This document shows, piece after piece, positions 1 to 8,934 of a stretch of DNA of 64,000 nucleotides. This DNA comes from Polaribacter sp. L3A8 (GTDB lineage: Bacteria; Bacteroidota; Bacteroidia; Flavobacteriales; Flavobacteriaceae), in NCBI RefSeq assembly GCF_009796785.1, contig NZ_CP047026.1, positions 868,001-932,000 on the forward strand. The letters are read 5' to 3'. The position numbers and the translations under genes were made by a program. Within the stretch, counting starts at the first letter, position 1, and each line of letters starts with the position of its first letter. The notes below the pieces were generated by a model. The model saw only the letters and a list, made by a program, of their open reading frames with translations, ran no database searches and was not told where the DNA came from.

Positions 1-1
1 G

Positions 2-94
2 AGGGATAAAAACACCTTGTGGTTCGATTATCAAACCGATATAAACACCATTATTACTGAAATTTCTGATAAAATTAACATATCAAAACTATAA
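2..94 (+). CDS. C-terminal end of an unidentified protein (cut by window edge)
   Basis: An open frame runs in from the left edge and stops at TAA 92-94, leaving about 30 residues that end in DKINISKL. The tail is too short to assign a family. It lies just upstream of the ompH-like gene on the same strand. A good promoter for that gene starts inside or just after this tail, so the two are probably transcribed separately. Confidence 0.5.
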   Translation, partial: RDKNTLWFDYQTDINTIITEISDKINISKL

Positions 95-99
95 AAACT

Positions 100-128
100 T
101 TTGTAATTCACTCACTTTTATATCTTTG
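100..128 (+). promoter_or_regulatory. Bacteroidota-type promoter for the OmpH/Skp gene
   Basis: TTTG at 100-103 is followed by a 17-nt spacer and TATCTTTG at 121-128. This matches the Bacteroidota consensus TTTG / TAnnTTTG. The start codon of the downstream gene is about 20 nt further on. It is one of the best promoter matches in the window. Confidence 0.65.
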
Positions 129-148
129 TTGCACAAAAAATCAAAAAC

Positions 149-670
149 ATGAAATCAAAAATTATATTTATTGCTATTGCTTTGTTAAGCACCATTTCTA
201 TTGCACAATCTAAAGTAGGTACAGTAGATAGCGAATATATTTTAAGCCTAATGCCAGAAACAAAAATTGTTTTAGAAAGATCTCAAAATTACGGTGCAAA
301 ATTAGATTCTTCCTTTAATATTAAAGTAAAAACCTATCAAACCAAAGTAGATGCTTTTAAAAAGAATGAAAAAACACTTGGTGAACTCGCTAAACAAGGA
401 GCATATAAAGAATTAGCAGAATTAGAAGCTGATATTAAAAAATATCAACAAAACGGAAACAAGTTAATGCAATTAAAGCAAGACGAATTAATGCGTCCTT
501 TGTATAAAAAATTAAGTGAAGCTATCACTACCGTTTCTAAAGCAGGTAAATACACACAAATTTTAACCGTTTCTGGTAACGATTTTGCATACATAGACAA
601 CAATTTTGACATTACAAAACTAGTATTAAACAACTTAGGTATCGTAATGCCAACTGAAACTGAAGAATAA
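149..670 (+). CDS. OmpH/Skp family periplasmic chaperone
   Basis: This 173-aa protein has a cleavable signal peptide (MKSKIIFIAIALLSTISIAQS), then a short beta strand (KVGTVDSEYIL) and a long charged helical hairpin rich in K, E and Q. That is the standard Skp/OmpH layout, and the length is normal. Skp-type proteins bind unfolded outer-membrane proteins in the periplasm and hand them to the BAM complex. Flavobacteria often carry several paralogues, so the exact client is unknown. The ATG is about 20 nt after a strong promoter match, and a clear terminator follows, so it is probably a single-gene unit. Confidence 0.85.
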   Translation: MKSKIIFIAIALLSTISIAQSKVGTVDSEYILSLMPETKIVLERSQNYGAKLDSSFNIKVKTYQTKVDAFKKNEKTLGELAKQGAYKELAELEADIKKYQQNGNKLMQLKQDELMRPLYKKLSEAITTVSKAGKYTQILTVSGNDFAYIDNNFDITKLVLNNLGIVMPTETEE

Positions 671-696
671 GTTTTAATCAAAATATTTTTTTTTAT

Positions 697-725
697 AAGC
701 CTCACATTTTTGTGAGGCTTTTTTT
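697..725 (+). terminator. Intrinsic terminator after the OmpH gene
   Basis: A perfect 10-bp stem (697-706 with 711-720) closes a TTTT loop and is followed by a run of five T. The stem starts 27 nt after the stop codon. Confidence 0.85.
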
Positions 726-861
726 ATGACCTTTAATTTTACAAATAAAAAACGAGTGTTTCTACGTGTTGATTAGCATATTAAAAAGAAACTAAGTTTA
801 CATAATTCTTATAAAGTATAAAAAGAGATCAAATTTAACCCAAACTTTAACCCCTCAACTT

Positions 862-2412
862 ATGAAAAACTATTTTATGTATGCAAGTCTAGCATTTATG
901 TTACTTGGATGTAATCCTCCTAAAACTAAGGAAGAAAAAAAGATTCTAACCTACACACCAATTACAGCGGTACCAATGCCAACCACATTGGTTTCTGGTC
1001 AAAAATTCCCTACAGATTCTACAACTATTAATAATTGGATAAAAAAAAGTACAGTAGTTAAAAACCTAGAAACTAACACCAACATTATTACACATGGTTG
1101 GGATATTTGGGATGCATTAACAGCTTTTACAAATCAAGATAATAATGGTCAGAAATTAAGAAGGTTTGAAACTTGGTACACTCCAGGAGATATTAAAACA
1201 GCTTTAAAAGCTCAACAAAAGAATAGTAGCTTTAAATTAGAAGATATAAACAGGTCTCACACAGGTCATTTAGTAATTCCGCATCAAAACATACATGGAG
1301 ACCAAGTAAAAAGTGTCGATATTATTGGTTTTGTTAAATGCAATCCTATTTCTGCAGCACATATTTACAACAACCAATTGTATTATTTCGAAGTTTTAAA
1401 AAGTATGATAAAGCCTGGTAAAATAGCAAATATTCCTGCTTTTCCTGCATCAACAGTGTTGATAAAACCTGTTTTTCAGGTATTAACAGATACAGTAACT
1501 GTAAAAATTGCACCCGGAAAATATAGGCTTCCTACATGGCCTGGGTACCATAATCAAATACCAATGGATTCTGTAATCGCTCACGGATTTGGTCCTGAAT
1601 CTTGGAAAAATGACATAACCATTACCACTACCGGAACAACAGATGCTGCAAATAAAGTATTTTCTATTAACGAATTTATTCACTTTAAATTAAATAAAGA
1701 ACAAGCAGAAGAGTTAAAAGGAACCAATTTTGTTACTGGAGGAACACCTAAGGCAGGACAATATGCTGTATTGGTTGGCATGCACGTAAATACAAGAGAA
1801 AATAGAAGATGGACATGGCAAACGTTTTGGTGGTCAGAAAATCCTACCGCGCCACAAAGTCCGAGTTCTTCAATTATTGCAAATAAGCAACCTGCTCGTT
1901 TAGATATTGCAGCAAAACATTATGCAATGTCGGTAGCTTATAATATGATTAGTCCTGCACAACCTTACACTGGCGGTACAAATGCAATTACCATTAATGA
2001 ACCTATAAAAGAATCTATTTATGCTTTTAACCCTTATTTAGAAGCAGGTTTTAATGCAGCTACATTTGATGTTGCTCCTAAACCTAATCATAAAAATCAA
2101 AGTAATTCTGGCGGTAACGATAGTATTAAAAAATATTATAGCGAAGGTTATCAGAAAATTGGTGCCTTTAGAAAATCAGAAAAAATATATGTGGGTGGTA
2201 AATTAAACAAAGTAGGTATAGAAACAAATTGCATGAGCTGTCATGGGCAAGCAAGGTTGTATAATGTAGCTCAAATAAAAGATGCTTTTCAATATTATAT
2301 TACAGACCAATACACCGCTTTAGATGCTCCCTATTATAAAAACACCGTTGTGTTGGATTTTGCATGGAGTATTCAAGGAAATTTAATTTATAGAGATTCT
2401 ATTAATAAATAA
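862..2412 (+). CDS. Lipoprotein with one c-type haem motif, function unknown
   Basis: This 516-aa protein starts with a lipoprotein signal peptide whose lipobox ends LLGC (Cys 17). It should therefore be anchored on the periplasmic side of a membrane. Near the C-terminus a single CxxCH motif (NCMSCHGQ, about residue 460) indicates one covalently bound haem c. The rest is rich in aromatic and charged residues with no family that I recognise. It could be an electron-transfer or oxidase-type protein, but no substrate can be inferred. It is flanked by terminators and is probably monocistronic. The convergent neighbour is an exported MsrA, which hints only loosely at an envelope redox role. Confidence 0.75.
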   Translation: MKNYFMYASLAFMLLGCNPPKTKEEKKILTYTPITAVPMPTTLVSGQKFPTDSTTINNWIKKSTVVKNLETNTNIITHGWDIWDALTAFTNQDNNGQKLRRFETWYTPGDIKTALKAQQKNSSFKLEDINRSHTGHLVIPHQNIHGDQVKSVDIIGFVKCNPISAAHIYNNQLYYFEVLKSMIKPGKIANIPAFPASTVLIKPVFQVLTDTVTVKIAPGKYRLPTWPGYHNQIPMDSVIAHGFGPESWKNDITITTTGTTDAANKVFSINEFIHFKLNKEQAEELKGTNFVTGGTPKAGQYAVLVGMHVNTRENRRWTWQTFWWSENPTAPQSPSSSIIANKQPARLDIAAKHYAMSVAYNMISPAQPYTGGTNAITINEPIKESIYAFNPYLEAGFNAATFDVAPKPNHKNQSNSGGNDSIKKYYSEGYQKIGAFRKSEKIYVGGKLNKVGIETNCMSCHGQARLYNVAQIKDAFQYYITDQYTALDAPYYKNTVVLDFAWSIQGNLIYRDSINK

Positions 2413-2427
2413 AAATAATTTCTTTAC

Positions 2428-2467
2428 AAAAAAAGGTTTGTAACAACAGAGTTACAAACCTTTTTTT
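2428..2467. terminator. Bidirectional terminator between the haem lipoprotein and msrA
   Basis: A 10-bp GGTTTGTAAC stem (2435-2444 with 2451-2460) has a 6-nt loop, with seven A on the left and seven T on the right. It can stop transcription from both convergent genes. Confidence 0.85.
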
Positions 2468-2523
2468 ATTAAACTATAATTGTACATTATTTTTTAATTT
2501 AAAAGAATCAAATTAACCAATAC

Positions 2524-3177
2524 TTAATGCACATCACTTTTTAAAAGTTGAGGAAATTTCTTTTTAAATTTATTTAATCTAGGTACAGAAACTGCTTTTA
2601 CATATCCTTGGTTAGGGTTTCTACGTTCAAAATCTTGATGGTATTCTTCTGCTTTATAAAACTTTTTAAATTTGGTAACTTCCGTTGCTATTTTACCGTT
2701 ATAGACATCTTTATTTAACTGGGTAATAGTATTTTCTATAATTTGCTTTTCAGCATCGGTTGTATAAAAAGCGATAGACCTGTACTGCGAACCGTAATCT
2801 GGATGTTGTCCGTTTTTTGTAGTTGGATCTTGAGAACCAAAAAACACGGTTACCAAAGTTTGAAAAGAAACTTTATTGGGGTTATAATACACCGCAACAG
2901 TTTCTGCGTGCCCCGTTTTTCCGGTTCCAATACTTTTATAAGTTGGGTTTAATGTGTTGCCGCCTGCATAACCAGAAACTGCTTCTTCTACTCCATTTAC
3001 ACTTTCAAAAATAGCTTCTACACACCAAAAACAACCACTAGCAAAATAAGCTACTTTGGTGTTTTCTTTAGCAATATAAGTGACTTTAAGTTGGGTTTCC
3101 TTTTTATTAGTAAAACCAAAACAAGAAATTAATAATAGAGAGAAACTAACAAAAGTAATTGACTTTAAAATATTCAT
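2524..3177 (-). CDS. msrA: Exported peptide-methionine (S)-S-oxide reductase MsrA
   Basis: This protein reduces methionine-S-sulfoxide in proteins. The 217-aa product has a lipoprotein-like signal peptide (lipobox LLISC), then the MsrA catalytic motif GCFWC at about residues 48-52, followed by EAIFESVNGVEEAVSGYAGG. The family signatures GHAE, GSQYRS and YHQDF also appear. The N-terminal export signal places it in the periplasm or on the membrane, where it would repair oxidised envelope proteins using a membrane-derived reductant. There is no fused MsrB domain. It converges on the haem lipoprotein and shares its terminator. Confidence 0.93.
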   Translation of the reverse strand: MNILKSITFVSFSLLLISCFGFTNKKETQLKVTYIAKENTKVAYFASGCFWCVEAIFESVNGVEEAVSGYAGGNTLNPTYKSIGTGKTGHAETVAVYYNPNKVSFQTLVTVFFGSQDPTTKNGQHPDYGSQYRSIAFYTTDAEKQIIENTITQLNKDVYNGKIATEVTKFKKFYKAEEYHQDFERRNPNQGYVKAVSVPRLNKFKKKFPQLLKSDVH

Positions 3178-3202
3178 TTTATAATAATTATAAGGGTTAA
3201 AA

Positions 3203-3247
3203 GAAAATTGTACAGAAAATAGTGGGCCTACTTTAAGTACAATTTTC
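3203..3247 (-). promoter_or_regulatory. Inverted repeat in the msrA leader
   Basis: GAAAATTGTAC at 3203-3213 is exactly complementary to GTACAATTTTC at 3237-3247. A smaller AGT/ACT pair sits inside the loop. It lies 26-70 nt upstream of msrA. It could be an operator or an RNA hairpin in the msrA leader; the regulator is unknown. Confidence 0.35.
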
Positions 3248-3347
3248 CGAACTTTAATTTAATATAATAATAACTACTTTTATAGTCGTAACAAAATTCA
3301 TCTATTTACAAGATGTTTACAACTTTAGCATTTAATTAAGAAACCTA

Positions 3348-3379
3348 CTTGTAAAAAAAGAAGTAGATACCTATTTTTG
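3348..3379 (+). promoter_or_regulatory. Candidate promoter for dnaX
   Basis: CTTG at 3348-3351 (one mismatch to TTTG) is followed by a 20-nt spacer and a perfect -7 element TATTTTTG at 3372-3379. It would give a leader of roughly 100 nt before the dnaX ATG. Confidence 0.45.
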
Positions 3380-3489
3380 TTCCTTTATTTATTGTTTCAT
3401 AAACCTTGTCTTTTTGAGCATAGTCTACAGGTTTATTTTAGTATTAGACTGGGCTCACACAAATATTAATATTATACAATCTATTATAC

Positions 3490-5178
3490 ATGGAGCATTT
3501 TATAGTTTCTGCGCGTAAATACCGTCCTCAAAACTTTGCGGATGTTGTTGGGCAACAAGCCATTACAAACACGTTAGAAAAGGCTATAAAAAATAATCAC
3601 TTAGCACAAGCCTTGTTATTTACAGGCCCGCGTGGAGTTGGTAAAACTTCTTGTGCTAGAATATTGGCTAAAAACATCAATCAACAAGATGCCGAAATTT
3701 CTGCTGATGAAGATTTTGCTTTTAATATTTTTGAATTAGATGCTGCTTCTAACAATTCTGTTGATGATATTAGAAGTTTAACAGAGCAAGTTCGTATTCC
3801 GCCACAAACAGGTAAGTACAAAGTATATATTATAGATGAGGTACACATGCTATCTCAGGCAGCTTTTAATGCTTTCTTAAAAACGTTAGAAGAACCACCT
3901 GCACATGCTATTTTTATTTTAGCAACTACAGAAAAACATAAAATTATTCCGACAATTTTATCTCGTTGTCAAATTTTCGATTTCAAACGAATTGGTGTTT
4001 TAGATGCTAAAAATTATCTAAAAGTAATTTGCGAAAAAGAAAATATTACAGCAGAAGATGATGCTTTGCATATTATCGCCCAAAAGGCGGATGGAGCTAT
4101 GCGTGATGCTTTGTCTATTTTTGATAGAGTTATTAGTTTCTCTGGAAGTAATTTAACAAGAGAAGCCGTTACCGAAAACCTGAATGTATTAGACTACGAA
4201 ACGTATTTTAATATGACAGATTTAATGCTAACAAACAAAATACCACAAGTACTAAATGCTTTTAATGTAGTATTAAGTAAAGGTTTTGAAGGGCATCACT
4301 TTATAAACGGATTGGCAAGTCATTTTAGAGATTTACTAGTAGCCAAAGACAAAGCTACTTTACTGTTGTTAGAAGTTGGTGATGCCGCTAAAAAGAAATA
4401 TTTAGAGCAAGCCACAAAGGCAAGTATTCCGTTTTTAATGCAATCTATAGAAAAAGCAAATCAATGCGATTTAAACTATAGAGCTAGTAAAAATCAGCGA
4501 CTGCTGGTAGAATTAACCATTATGCAAATTGCCTCTATCACTTTTGATGGAGAAAAAAAAAAATCAGCTAACTACATAATTCCCGCTACATTTTTTCAGG
4601 CGCTTTCACCAGCTGTAAAAGAAATTGCAAAACCGATTCAGAAAAAAGCTGAAGTTGTGCAACCACCTAAAGTTGAAACGCCTAAACCTAGATTAGCAAA
4701 ACCTATTTTAAAATCGTCTGGAAGACGTGTTTCTTCTTTATCCTTAAAGAGTATTCATGAAAAAAAGGTAGAGAAAAAAGTTGTTGAAGAAGAAAATTTT
4801 GACAATCACCCGAAAGATCCATTTACCCAAGAAAAGTTACAAAATCTTTGGAAAGAATATATTGCCTTATTGATTAATAAAGGGGAACGAAGTATGGCTT
4901 CTATTGTTGGTACAGATGTGCCAAAATTAGGTGAGAACTTTAAAATTTCTTTTATGGTACCTAACAAATTAATGGAAGATCAATTTAAAAAAGGTAGGTC
5001 TAAATTAGTAAATTTCTTAAGAGCAGGACTTAATAATTATGGTATTAGTCTTACCGTTACTCTAAATGAAACCATAGAAAAAAAGTTTGCTTATACTCCA
5101 CAAGAAAAGTATAATAAAATGAGAGAAATAAATCCTCTTTTAGATAAATTACGCCAAACTTTTGAATTAGATATGTAA
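3490..5178 (+). CDS. dnaX: DNA polymerase III subunit gamma/tau
   Basis: This is the clamp-loader ATPase that loads the beta sliding clamp and couples polymerases at the fork. The 562-aa protein has an AAA+ module with Walker A GPRGVGKT (about residues 45-52), Walker B IIDEVHMLS, the LEEPP motif and the SRC sensor (LSRCQIFDF). The four-cysteine zinc module usual between Walker A and Walker B is replaced by a short acidic stretch (DAEISADEDF); I believe this is common in flavobacteria. Domain III ends near residue 350. A proline- and lysine-rich linker and a C-terminal tau-type domain follow. At codons 355-358 the gene has 11 consecutive A (4553-4563), a possible slippage site (see findings). 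Confidence 0.96.
   Translation: MEHFIVSARKYRPQNFADVVGQQAITNTLEKAIKNNHLAQALLFTGPRGVGKTSCARILAKNINQQDAEISADEDFAFNIFELDAASNNSVDDIRSLTEQVRIPPQTGKYKVYIIDEVHMLSQAAFNAFLKTLEEPPAHAIFILATTEKHKIIPTILSRCQIFDFKRIGVLDAKNYLKVICEKENITAEDDALHIIAQKADGAMRDALSIFDRVISFSGSNLTREAVTENLNVLDYETYFNMTDLMLTNKIPQVLNAFNVVLSKGFEGHHFINGLASHFRDLLVAKDKATLLLLEVGDAAKKKYLEQATKASIPFLMQSIEKANQCDLNYRASKNQRLLVELTIMQIASITFDGEKKKSANYIIPATFFQALSPAVKEIAKPIQKKAEVVQPPKVETPKPRLAKPILKSSGRRVSSLSLKSIHEKKVEKKVVEEENFDNHPKDPFTQEKLQNLWKEYIALLINKGERSMASIVGTDVPKLGENFKISFMVPNKLMEDQFKKGRSKLVNFLRAGLNNYGISLTVTLNETIEKKFAYTPQEKYNKMREINPLLDKLRQTFELDM
4553..4563 (+). other. A11 homopolymer in dnaX, candidate slippage site
   Basis: Eleven A follow G 4552 and encode E-K-K-K. 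One extra A gives E-K-K-K-I-S-stop. One fewer gives E-K-K-N-Q-L-T-T-stop. Either product is about 360 residues, ending right after the AAA+ and clamp-loader domains, like a gamma subunit. Thermus thermophilus dnaX is known to make gamma by transcriptional slippage on an A9 run. Slippage here is inferred. Confidence 0.5.
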
Positions 5179-5220
5179 CTCTTCACTTACTATTTCTACT
5201 TATAATTACATTAGATAATT

Positions 5221-6881
5221 ATGAATTATTTTTTAGCAATTTCTTTTATTGCCATTTTGCAATTTTGATTAGCAACTTCCGTAAAAAGAAACGCTTAGCA
5301 AAATTTAAAGCTTCACTTTATAAAAATTTGGGAACTCCAAAAAAGAAAGAATATTATAATTTCTTTGTAATATCTAAGTATTTTAATAACAATAAACACA
5401 AAGAAAAAGCATATCACATTTTATCAGAAAAAAGTAAAATTGACTTTGATATTGATGACATTTTTAAGTTTATTGACAGAACTTCTTCTAAAATAGGACA
5501 ACAATATTTATACTTTAAATTAAGAACAATTGGTTCTATTAAAGAATTAAAAAAATTTGATGAATTAACCACTTTATTTCAGAAAAACAAAGATTTAAGT
5601 GTTTCTTGCCAATTAGAACTTTCTAAATTAAACAACACAAATTCTTATTATTTAGAAGAATTAATCAACGATAAACAATAAAAAAAAACAAAGTATTTAT
5701 GGATTGTTAGAGGCTTAACAATTACTGCAATTTCTTCGATTATACTTTTATTTTTTTATCCAATATTTAGCCTTTTATTAATGCCTGTTTTTTCTGCAAA
5801 TCTATTTTTTCATTATAAAAATAAACACAGTGTTGCCTATTATTTAAATGGTGTAAACCAACTATCTAGAACCTTAAAAATAAGTCAAAAATTAGCTAAA
5901 AACCCTGAAATAGTTACTCATTTTAAAAACCTCTCTTTTATAGATGATATGAAATCTATTAAATTTAAAACAGAATTTATCGCTTTTGAAAAAAATATAA
6001 GTGATGAAATTTTATTCTTTTTCTGTTTTTTTTTTGCAGAAAGTATTAAGATACTGTTTAATGTAGAGTATTTGGTTTTTTATAGTTTTTTGGACGCTAT
6101 CACTAAAAAACGAAAAAGTATAGAAGACCTATTTCTTTTTATAGGGAAAATTGACGCAGCTATTTCTACCGCTTCTTTAAAGTCTGGAAACTTAAAAATT
6201 TGTATACCTACTTTTAATGATATTAATGAATTAAAAGTAAATGGAATTTACCATCCTTTAATTGATAATTGTATTACAAATGATACGCATCTTTTAAATA
6301 AAAGTATGCTTTTAACAGGTTCTAATATGTCTGGTAAAACCACTTTTATAAGAACAGTTGCTATTAATAGTATTTTAGCGCAAACATTAAATTTATGTTT
6401 TGCACAATCTTATACTGCTCCTTTTTACAAAATACATTCCTCTATTAGAATTACAGATGACTTATTAGAAAACACAAGTTATTATTTACAAGAAGTGCTT
6501 ACTATAAAGGAATTAATAGAAGCTTCTAAAGCTACAACCCCTTGTTTGTTTGTATTGGATGAAATTTTTAAAGGAACTACTAATACTATCGAAAGAGTTT
6601 CTGGTGGAAAAGCTATTTTATCCTATTTAAATAAGAAAAATCATACCGTTTTAGTTTCTACACACGATATAGAATTGACAGAATTATTAGTAGAAGATAA
6701 TTACGATTTATATCACTTTAGTGAAGAAATTGAAGAAAATAATCTATTTTTTGATCACAAGATAAAACAAGGGAAACTAAAGACTAGAAATGCTATTAAA
6801 ATTCTAGATTTGTATAAATATCCTTCAGAAATAATTAAAGAAGCCAAAGAGATAGAAGCTAATTATTTTAACCGAGAATAA
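5221..6881 (+). pseudogene. Membrane MutS-like ATPase gene, disrupted
   Basis: Two blocks in one frame (5265-5681 and 5781-6881) form a single MutS-family ATPase interrupted by TAA at 5679-5681. Translation through the stop gives KKTKYLWIVRG, then hydrophobic segments (about 5703-5800) that join the two halves. The second half has Walker A GSNMSGKTT, Walker B LFVLDEIFKGT and the VSTHD motif of MutS proteins. Upstream, ATG 5221 opens MNYFLAISFIAILQF, which ends at TGA 5266. Adding one T to the T4 run 5263-5266 joins this hydrophobic helix to LISNFRKKKR. That gives a normal membrane anchor followed by positive charges and a protein of about 550 aa. So there are probably two lesions. The ATPase half could still be made alone. 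Confidence 0.75.
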
Positions 6882-6923
6882 TTTTAAAGGATTTTTATTA
6901 TAACAATCATAGAAACACATATC

Positions 6924-6980
6924 AATTAAAACTTGTCTAATACATCTTTTAATTTAAAATGTATTAGACAAGTTTTAATT
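6924..6980. terminator. Long bidirectional terminator
   Basis: A perfect 22-bp inverted repeat (6924-6945 with 6959-6980) with a 13-nt loop lies between the convergent MutS-like pseudogene and the antiporter gene. It overlaps the last codon of the antiporter. A-rich and T-rich ends suit termination in both directions. Confidence 0.75.
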
Positions 6981-8808
6981 AAATAGTCTTCACGTTTTTT
7001 CCTAAATAGATTAACGTACAATTTTCTTTAGTTAATTTTGCTTTTTCAAATTCTGATATTAAGTATAATTTTTCGTCTTTTTTCACAAATAAAAGTACAG
7101 ATCTTAATTCTTTAAATAATTTAGAAAGCATTTCATCATATTCTTCTTCTGTACTAATTTCTACTTCATAAATCTTAGGATTGTCTCTAAATGCCTCACT
7201 TAGATTAATATAATCATCTTTAGGCGTAAAGAAGCCTCTTTGTTCCTCTATACTTACATCCGTTTTTAAGATCTCTTCTGAGGTAGCCAATCTATATGCA
7301 CCTTGTTCTCCAAAATCTTTTGCAAAACTATTTACTGCAAATTTATTTACATCTTCACTACCCGTCATTGCAATTAAATAACCAACATCATTTAATTCTA
7401 TATTATCAGATAAAACCTCATTATAAATATCAATTCTAAAAGCCTCTAAATCTTCTTTTAAAGCTTTTTTAATATAATCTTTATTAGAGTCAATTAAAAT
7501 AACTCGTTTCCCTTTACCTTTTAAATATTGCGCAATTAATCTTGCAGGACTAGATGCTCCTACAAATAAAATAGATTCAGAACTTTTAAGAAAAACACCT
7601 ACCATTTTAGCAAACAAACGTGCTGTAGTTGCATTAAATAAAACGGTTCCTAAAACAATCATAAAAACTAAAGGTGTAATATACTCTGCTCCTTCTACTC
7701 CTTGTTTCATTAACTTGCTACCAAATAAAGATGCAATACCTGCAGCTACAATTCCACGAGGTCCAACCCAACTTATAAATAATTTTTCGTTTAGTTTTAA
7801 TTTAGAGTTTCTAGTACTTGCAAAAACTGCTAAAGGTCTAATTACAAAAACTACAATAGCAAAAAGCGCTGCCGTTTTCCAAGTATACAATAAAAGTAAA
7901 TCTTCTATATTGATGTTTGCCGACAATAAAATAAATAGAATTGAAATTAATAAAACACTTAAAGATTCTTTAAAATAAAGCAATTCTTTTAAGTTACTTA
8001 ATTTACCATTTCCTAAAACCATTCCCATAACAACTACTGCTAATAAGCCAGACTCGTGTGCAAATAACTCCGATTCTACAAAAACTAATAAAACTGTTGA
8101 AAGTGAAACTACATTTAATAAATAATGCGGAATTAATTTTCTATTAATAGCATAAGCCAAAGCGTGTGCAAACGTAAACCCAAAAGTGGTTCCAAAAAGT
8201 AAAATTTTACCAAACTCCATTAAAGCCGTTTTTGTAAAACCACCATCTCCACCAACGCTAATAAACTCAAACACCAATACAGCAACCAAAGCACCAATTG
8301 GATCAATTAAAATTCCTTCCCATTTTAAAACAGTAGAAATGTCTTTCTTTAGCGGAATGTTTCTTAAAATTGGAGTGATTACTGTTGGTCCGGTAACTAT
8401 TATTAATCCAGAAAAAAGGAAAGAAAGATCCCAACCTAATTCAAAAATATAATGTGCAACAATACCAGCACCAAAAAACGTAATTGCAGAGCCCAGTGTA
8501 ATTAATTTTGTAATTACGGGACCTACATTTTTAATTTCATTTCTTTTTAGCGTTAATCCACCTTCAAAAAGTATAATACTGATGGCTAAAGAAACAAAGT
8601 AATACAAGCTCTCTCCTGGGAACAGCCCTTTTTCTCCATTCCAAATTGGCTCTATCCATTTGCTACCATCTTCACTTAAAAATTCTGCAGCAATAGGTCC
8701 CACCAATAAACCTATTAATATTAACGGTAAAATTGCAGGGATTTTAAATTTCCACGCTACCCATTGTGCTAATATTCCTAAAATAATTATTCCTGCTAAT
8801 TCTAACAT
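6979..8808 (-). CDS. Na+/H+ (or K+/H+) antiporter, CPA1 type, with nucleotide-binding C-terminus
   Basis: This 609-aa inner-membrane protein exchanges monovalent cations for protons. About twelve hydrophobic segments fill residues 1-400, with family motifs such as ILFEGGLTLKR, TGPTVITPILR and GILIDPIGALVAVLVFE. The Asp in LIDP matches the ion-binding acidic residue of CPA1 antiporters. From about residue 405 (ESILFVGASSPARLIAQYLK) a Rossmann-like RCK/TrkA-N domain begins, followed by a small C-terminal domain. That suggests gating by a nucleotide or ligand. It is transcribed divergently from the universal stress protein. Cation preference cannot be told from sequence. Confidence 0.88.
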   Translation of the reverse strand: MLELAGIIILGILAQWVAWKFKIPAILPLILIGLLVGPIAAEFLSEDGSKWIEPIWNGEKGLFPGESLYYFVSLAISIILFEGGLTLKRNEIKNVGPVITKLITLGSAITFFGAGIVAHYIFELGWDLSFLFSGLIIVTGPTVITPILRNIPLKKDISTVLKWEGILIDPIGALVAVLVFEFISVGGDGGFTKTALMEFGKILLFGTTFGFTFAHALAYAINRKLIPHYLLNVVSLSTVLLVFVESELFAHESGLLAVVVMGMVLGNGKLSNLKELLYFKESLSVLLISILFILLSANINIEDLLLLYTWKTAALFAIVVFVIRPLAVFASTRNSKLKLNEKLFISWVGPRGIVAAGIASLFGSKLMKQGVEGAEYITPLVFMIVLGTVLFNATTARLFAKMVGVFLKSSESILFVGASSPARLIAQYLKGKGKRVILIDSNKDYIKKALKEDLEAFRIDIYNEVLSDNIELNDVGYLIAMTGSEDVNKFAVNSFAKDFGEQGAYRLATSEEILKTDVSIEEQRGFFTPKDDYINLSEAFRDNPKIYEVEISTEEEYDEMLSKLFKELRSVLLFVKKDEKLYLISEFEKAKLTKENCTLIYLGKNVKTI

Positions 8809-8934
8809 ATTTTTTAATCTCGTTTAAATGTAAATTTAAGAATGTTTAGTAATCCTAAAAATAAAAATATAGTTTTTTTCTTTCTTATAAAGTTCCCTAT
8901 ATTGTACCAATAAGTAAACCTCTAAACAACTTTT

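Larger units (their letters stand above)
3178..3489. other. Intergenic region between divergent msrA and dnaX
   Basis: This 312-bp gap holds the start regions of both genes. On the msrA side is a perfect 11-bp inverted repeat (3203-3213 with 3237-3247). On the dnaX side is a promoter match at 3348-3379. No other open frame or RNA gene is visible. Confidence 0.6.
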
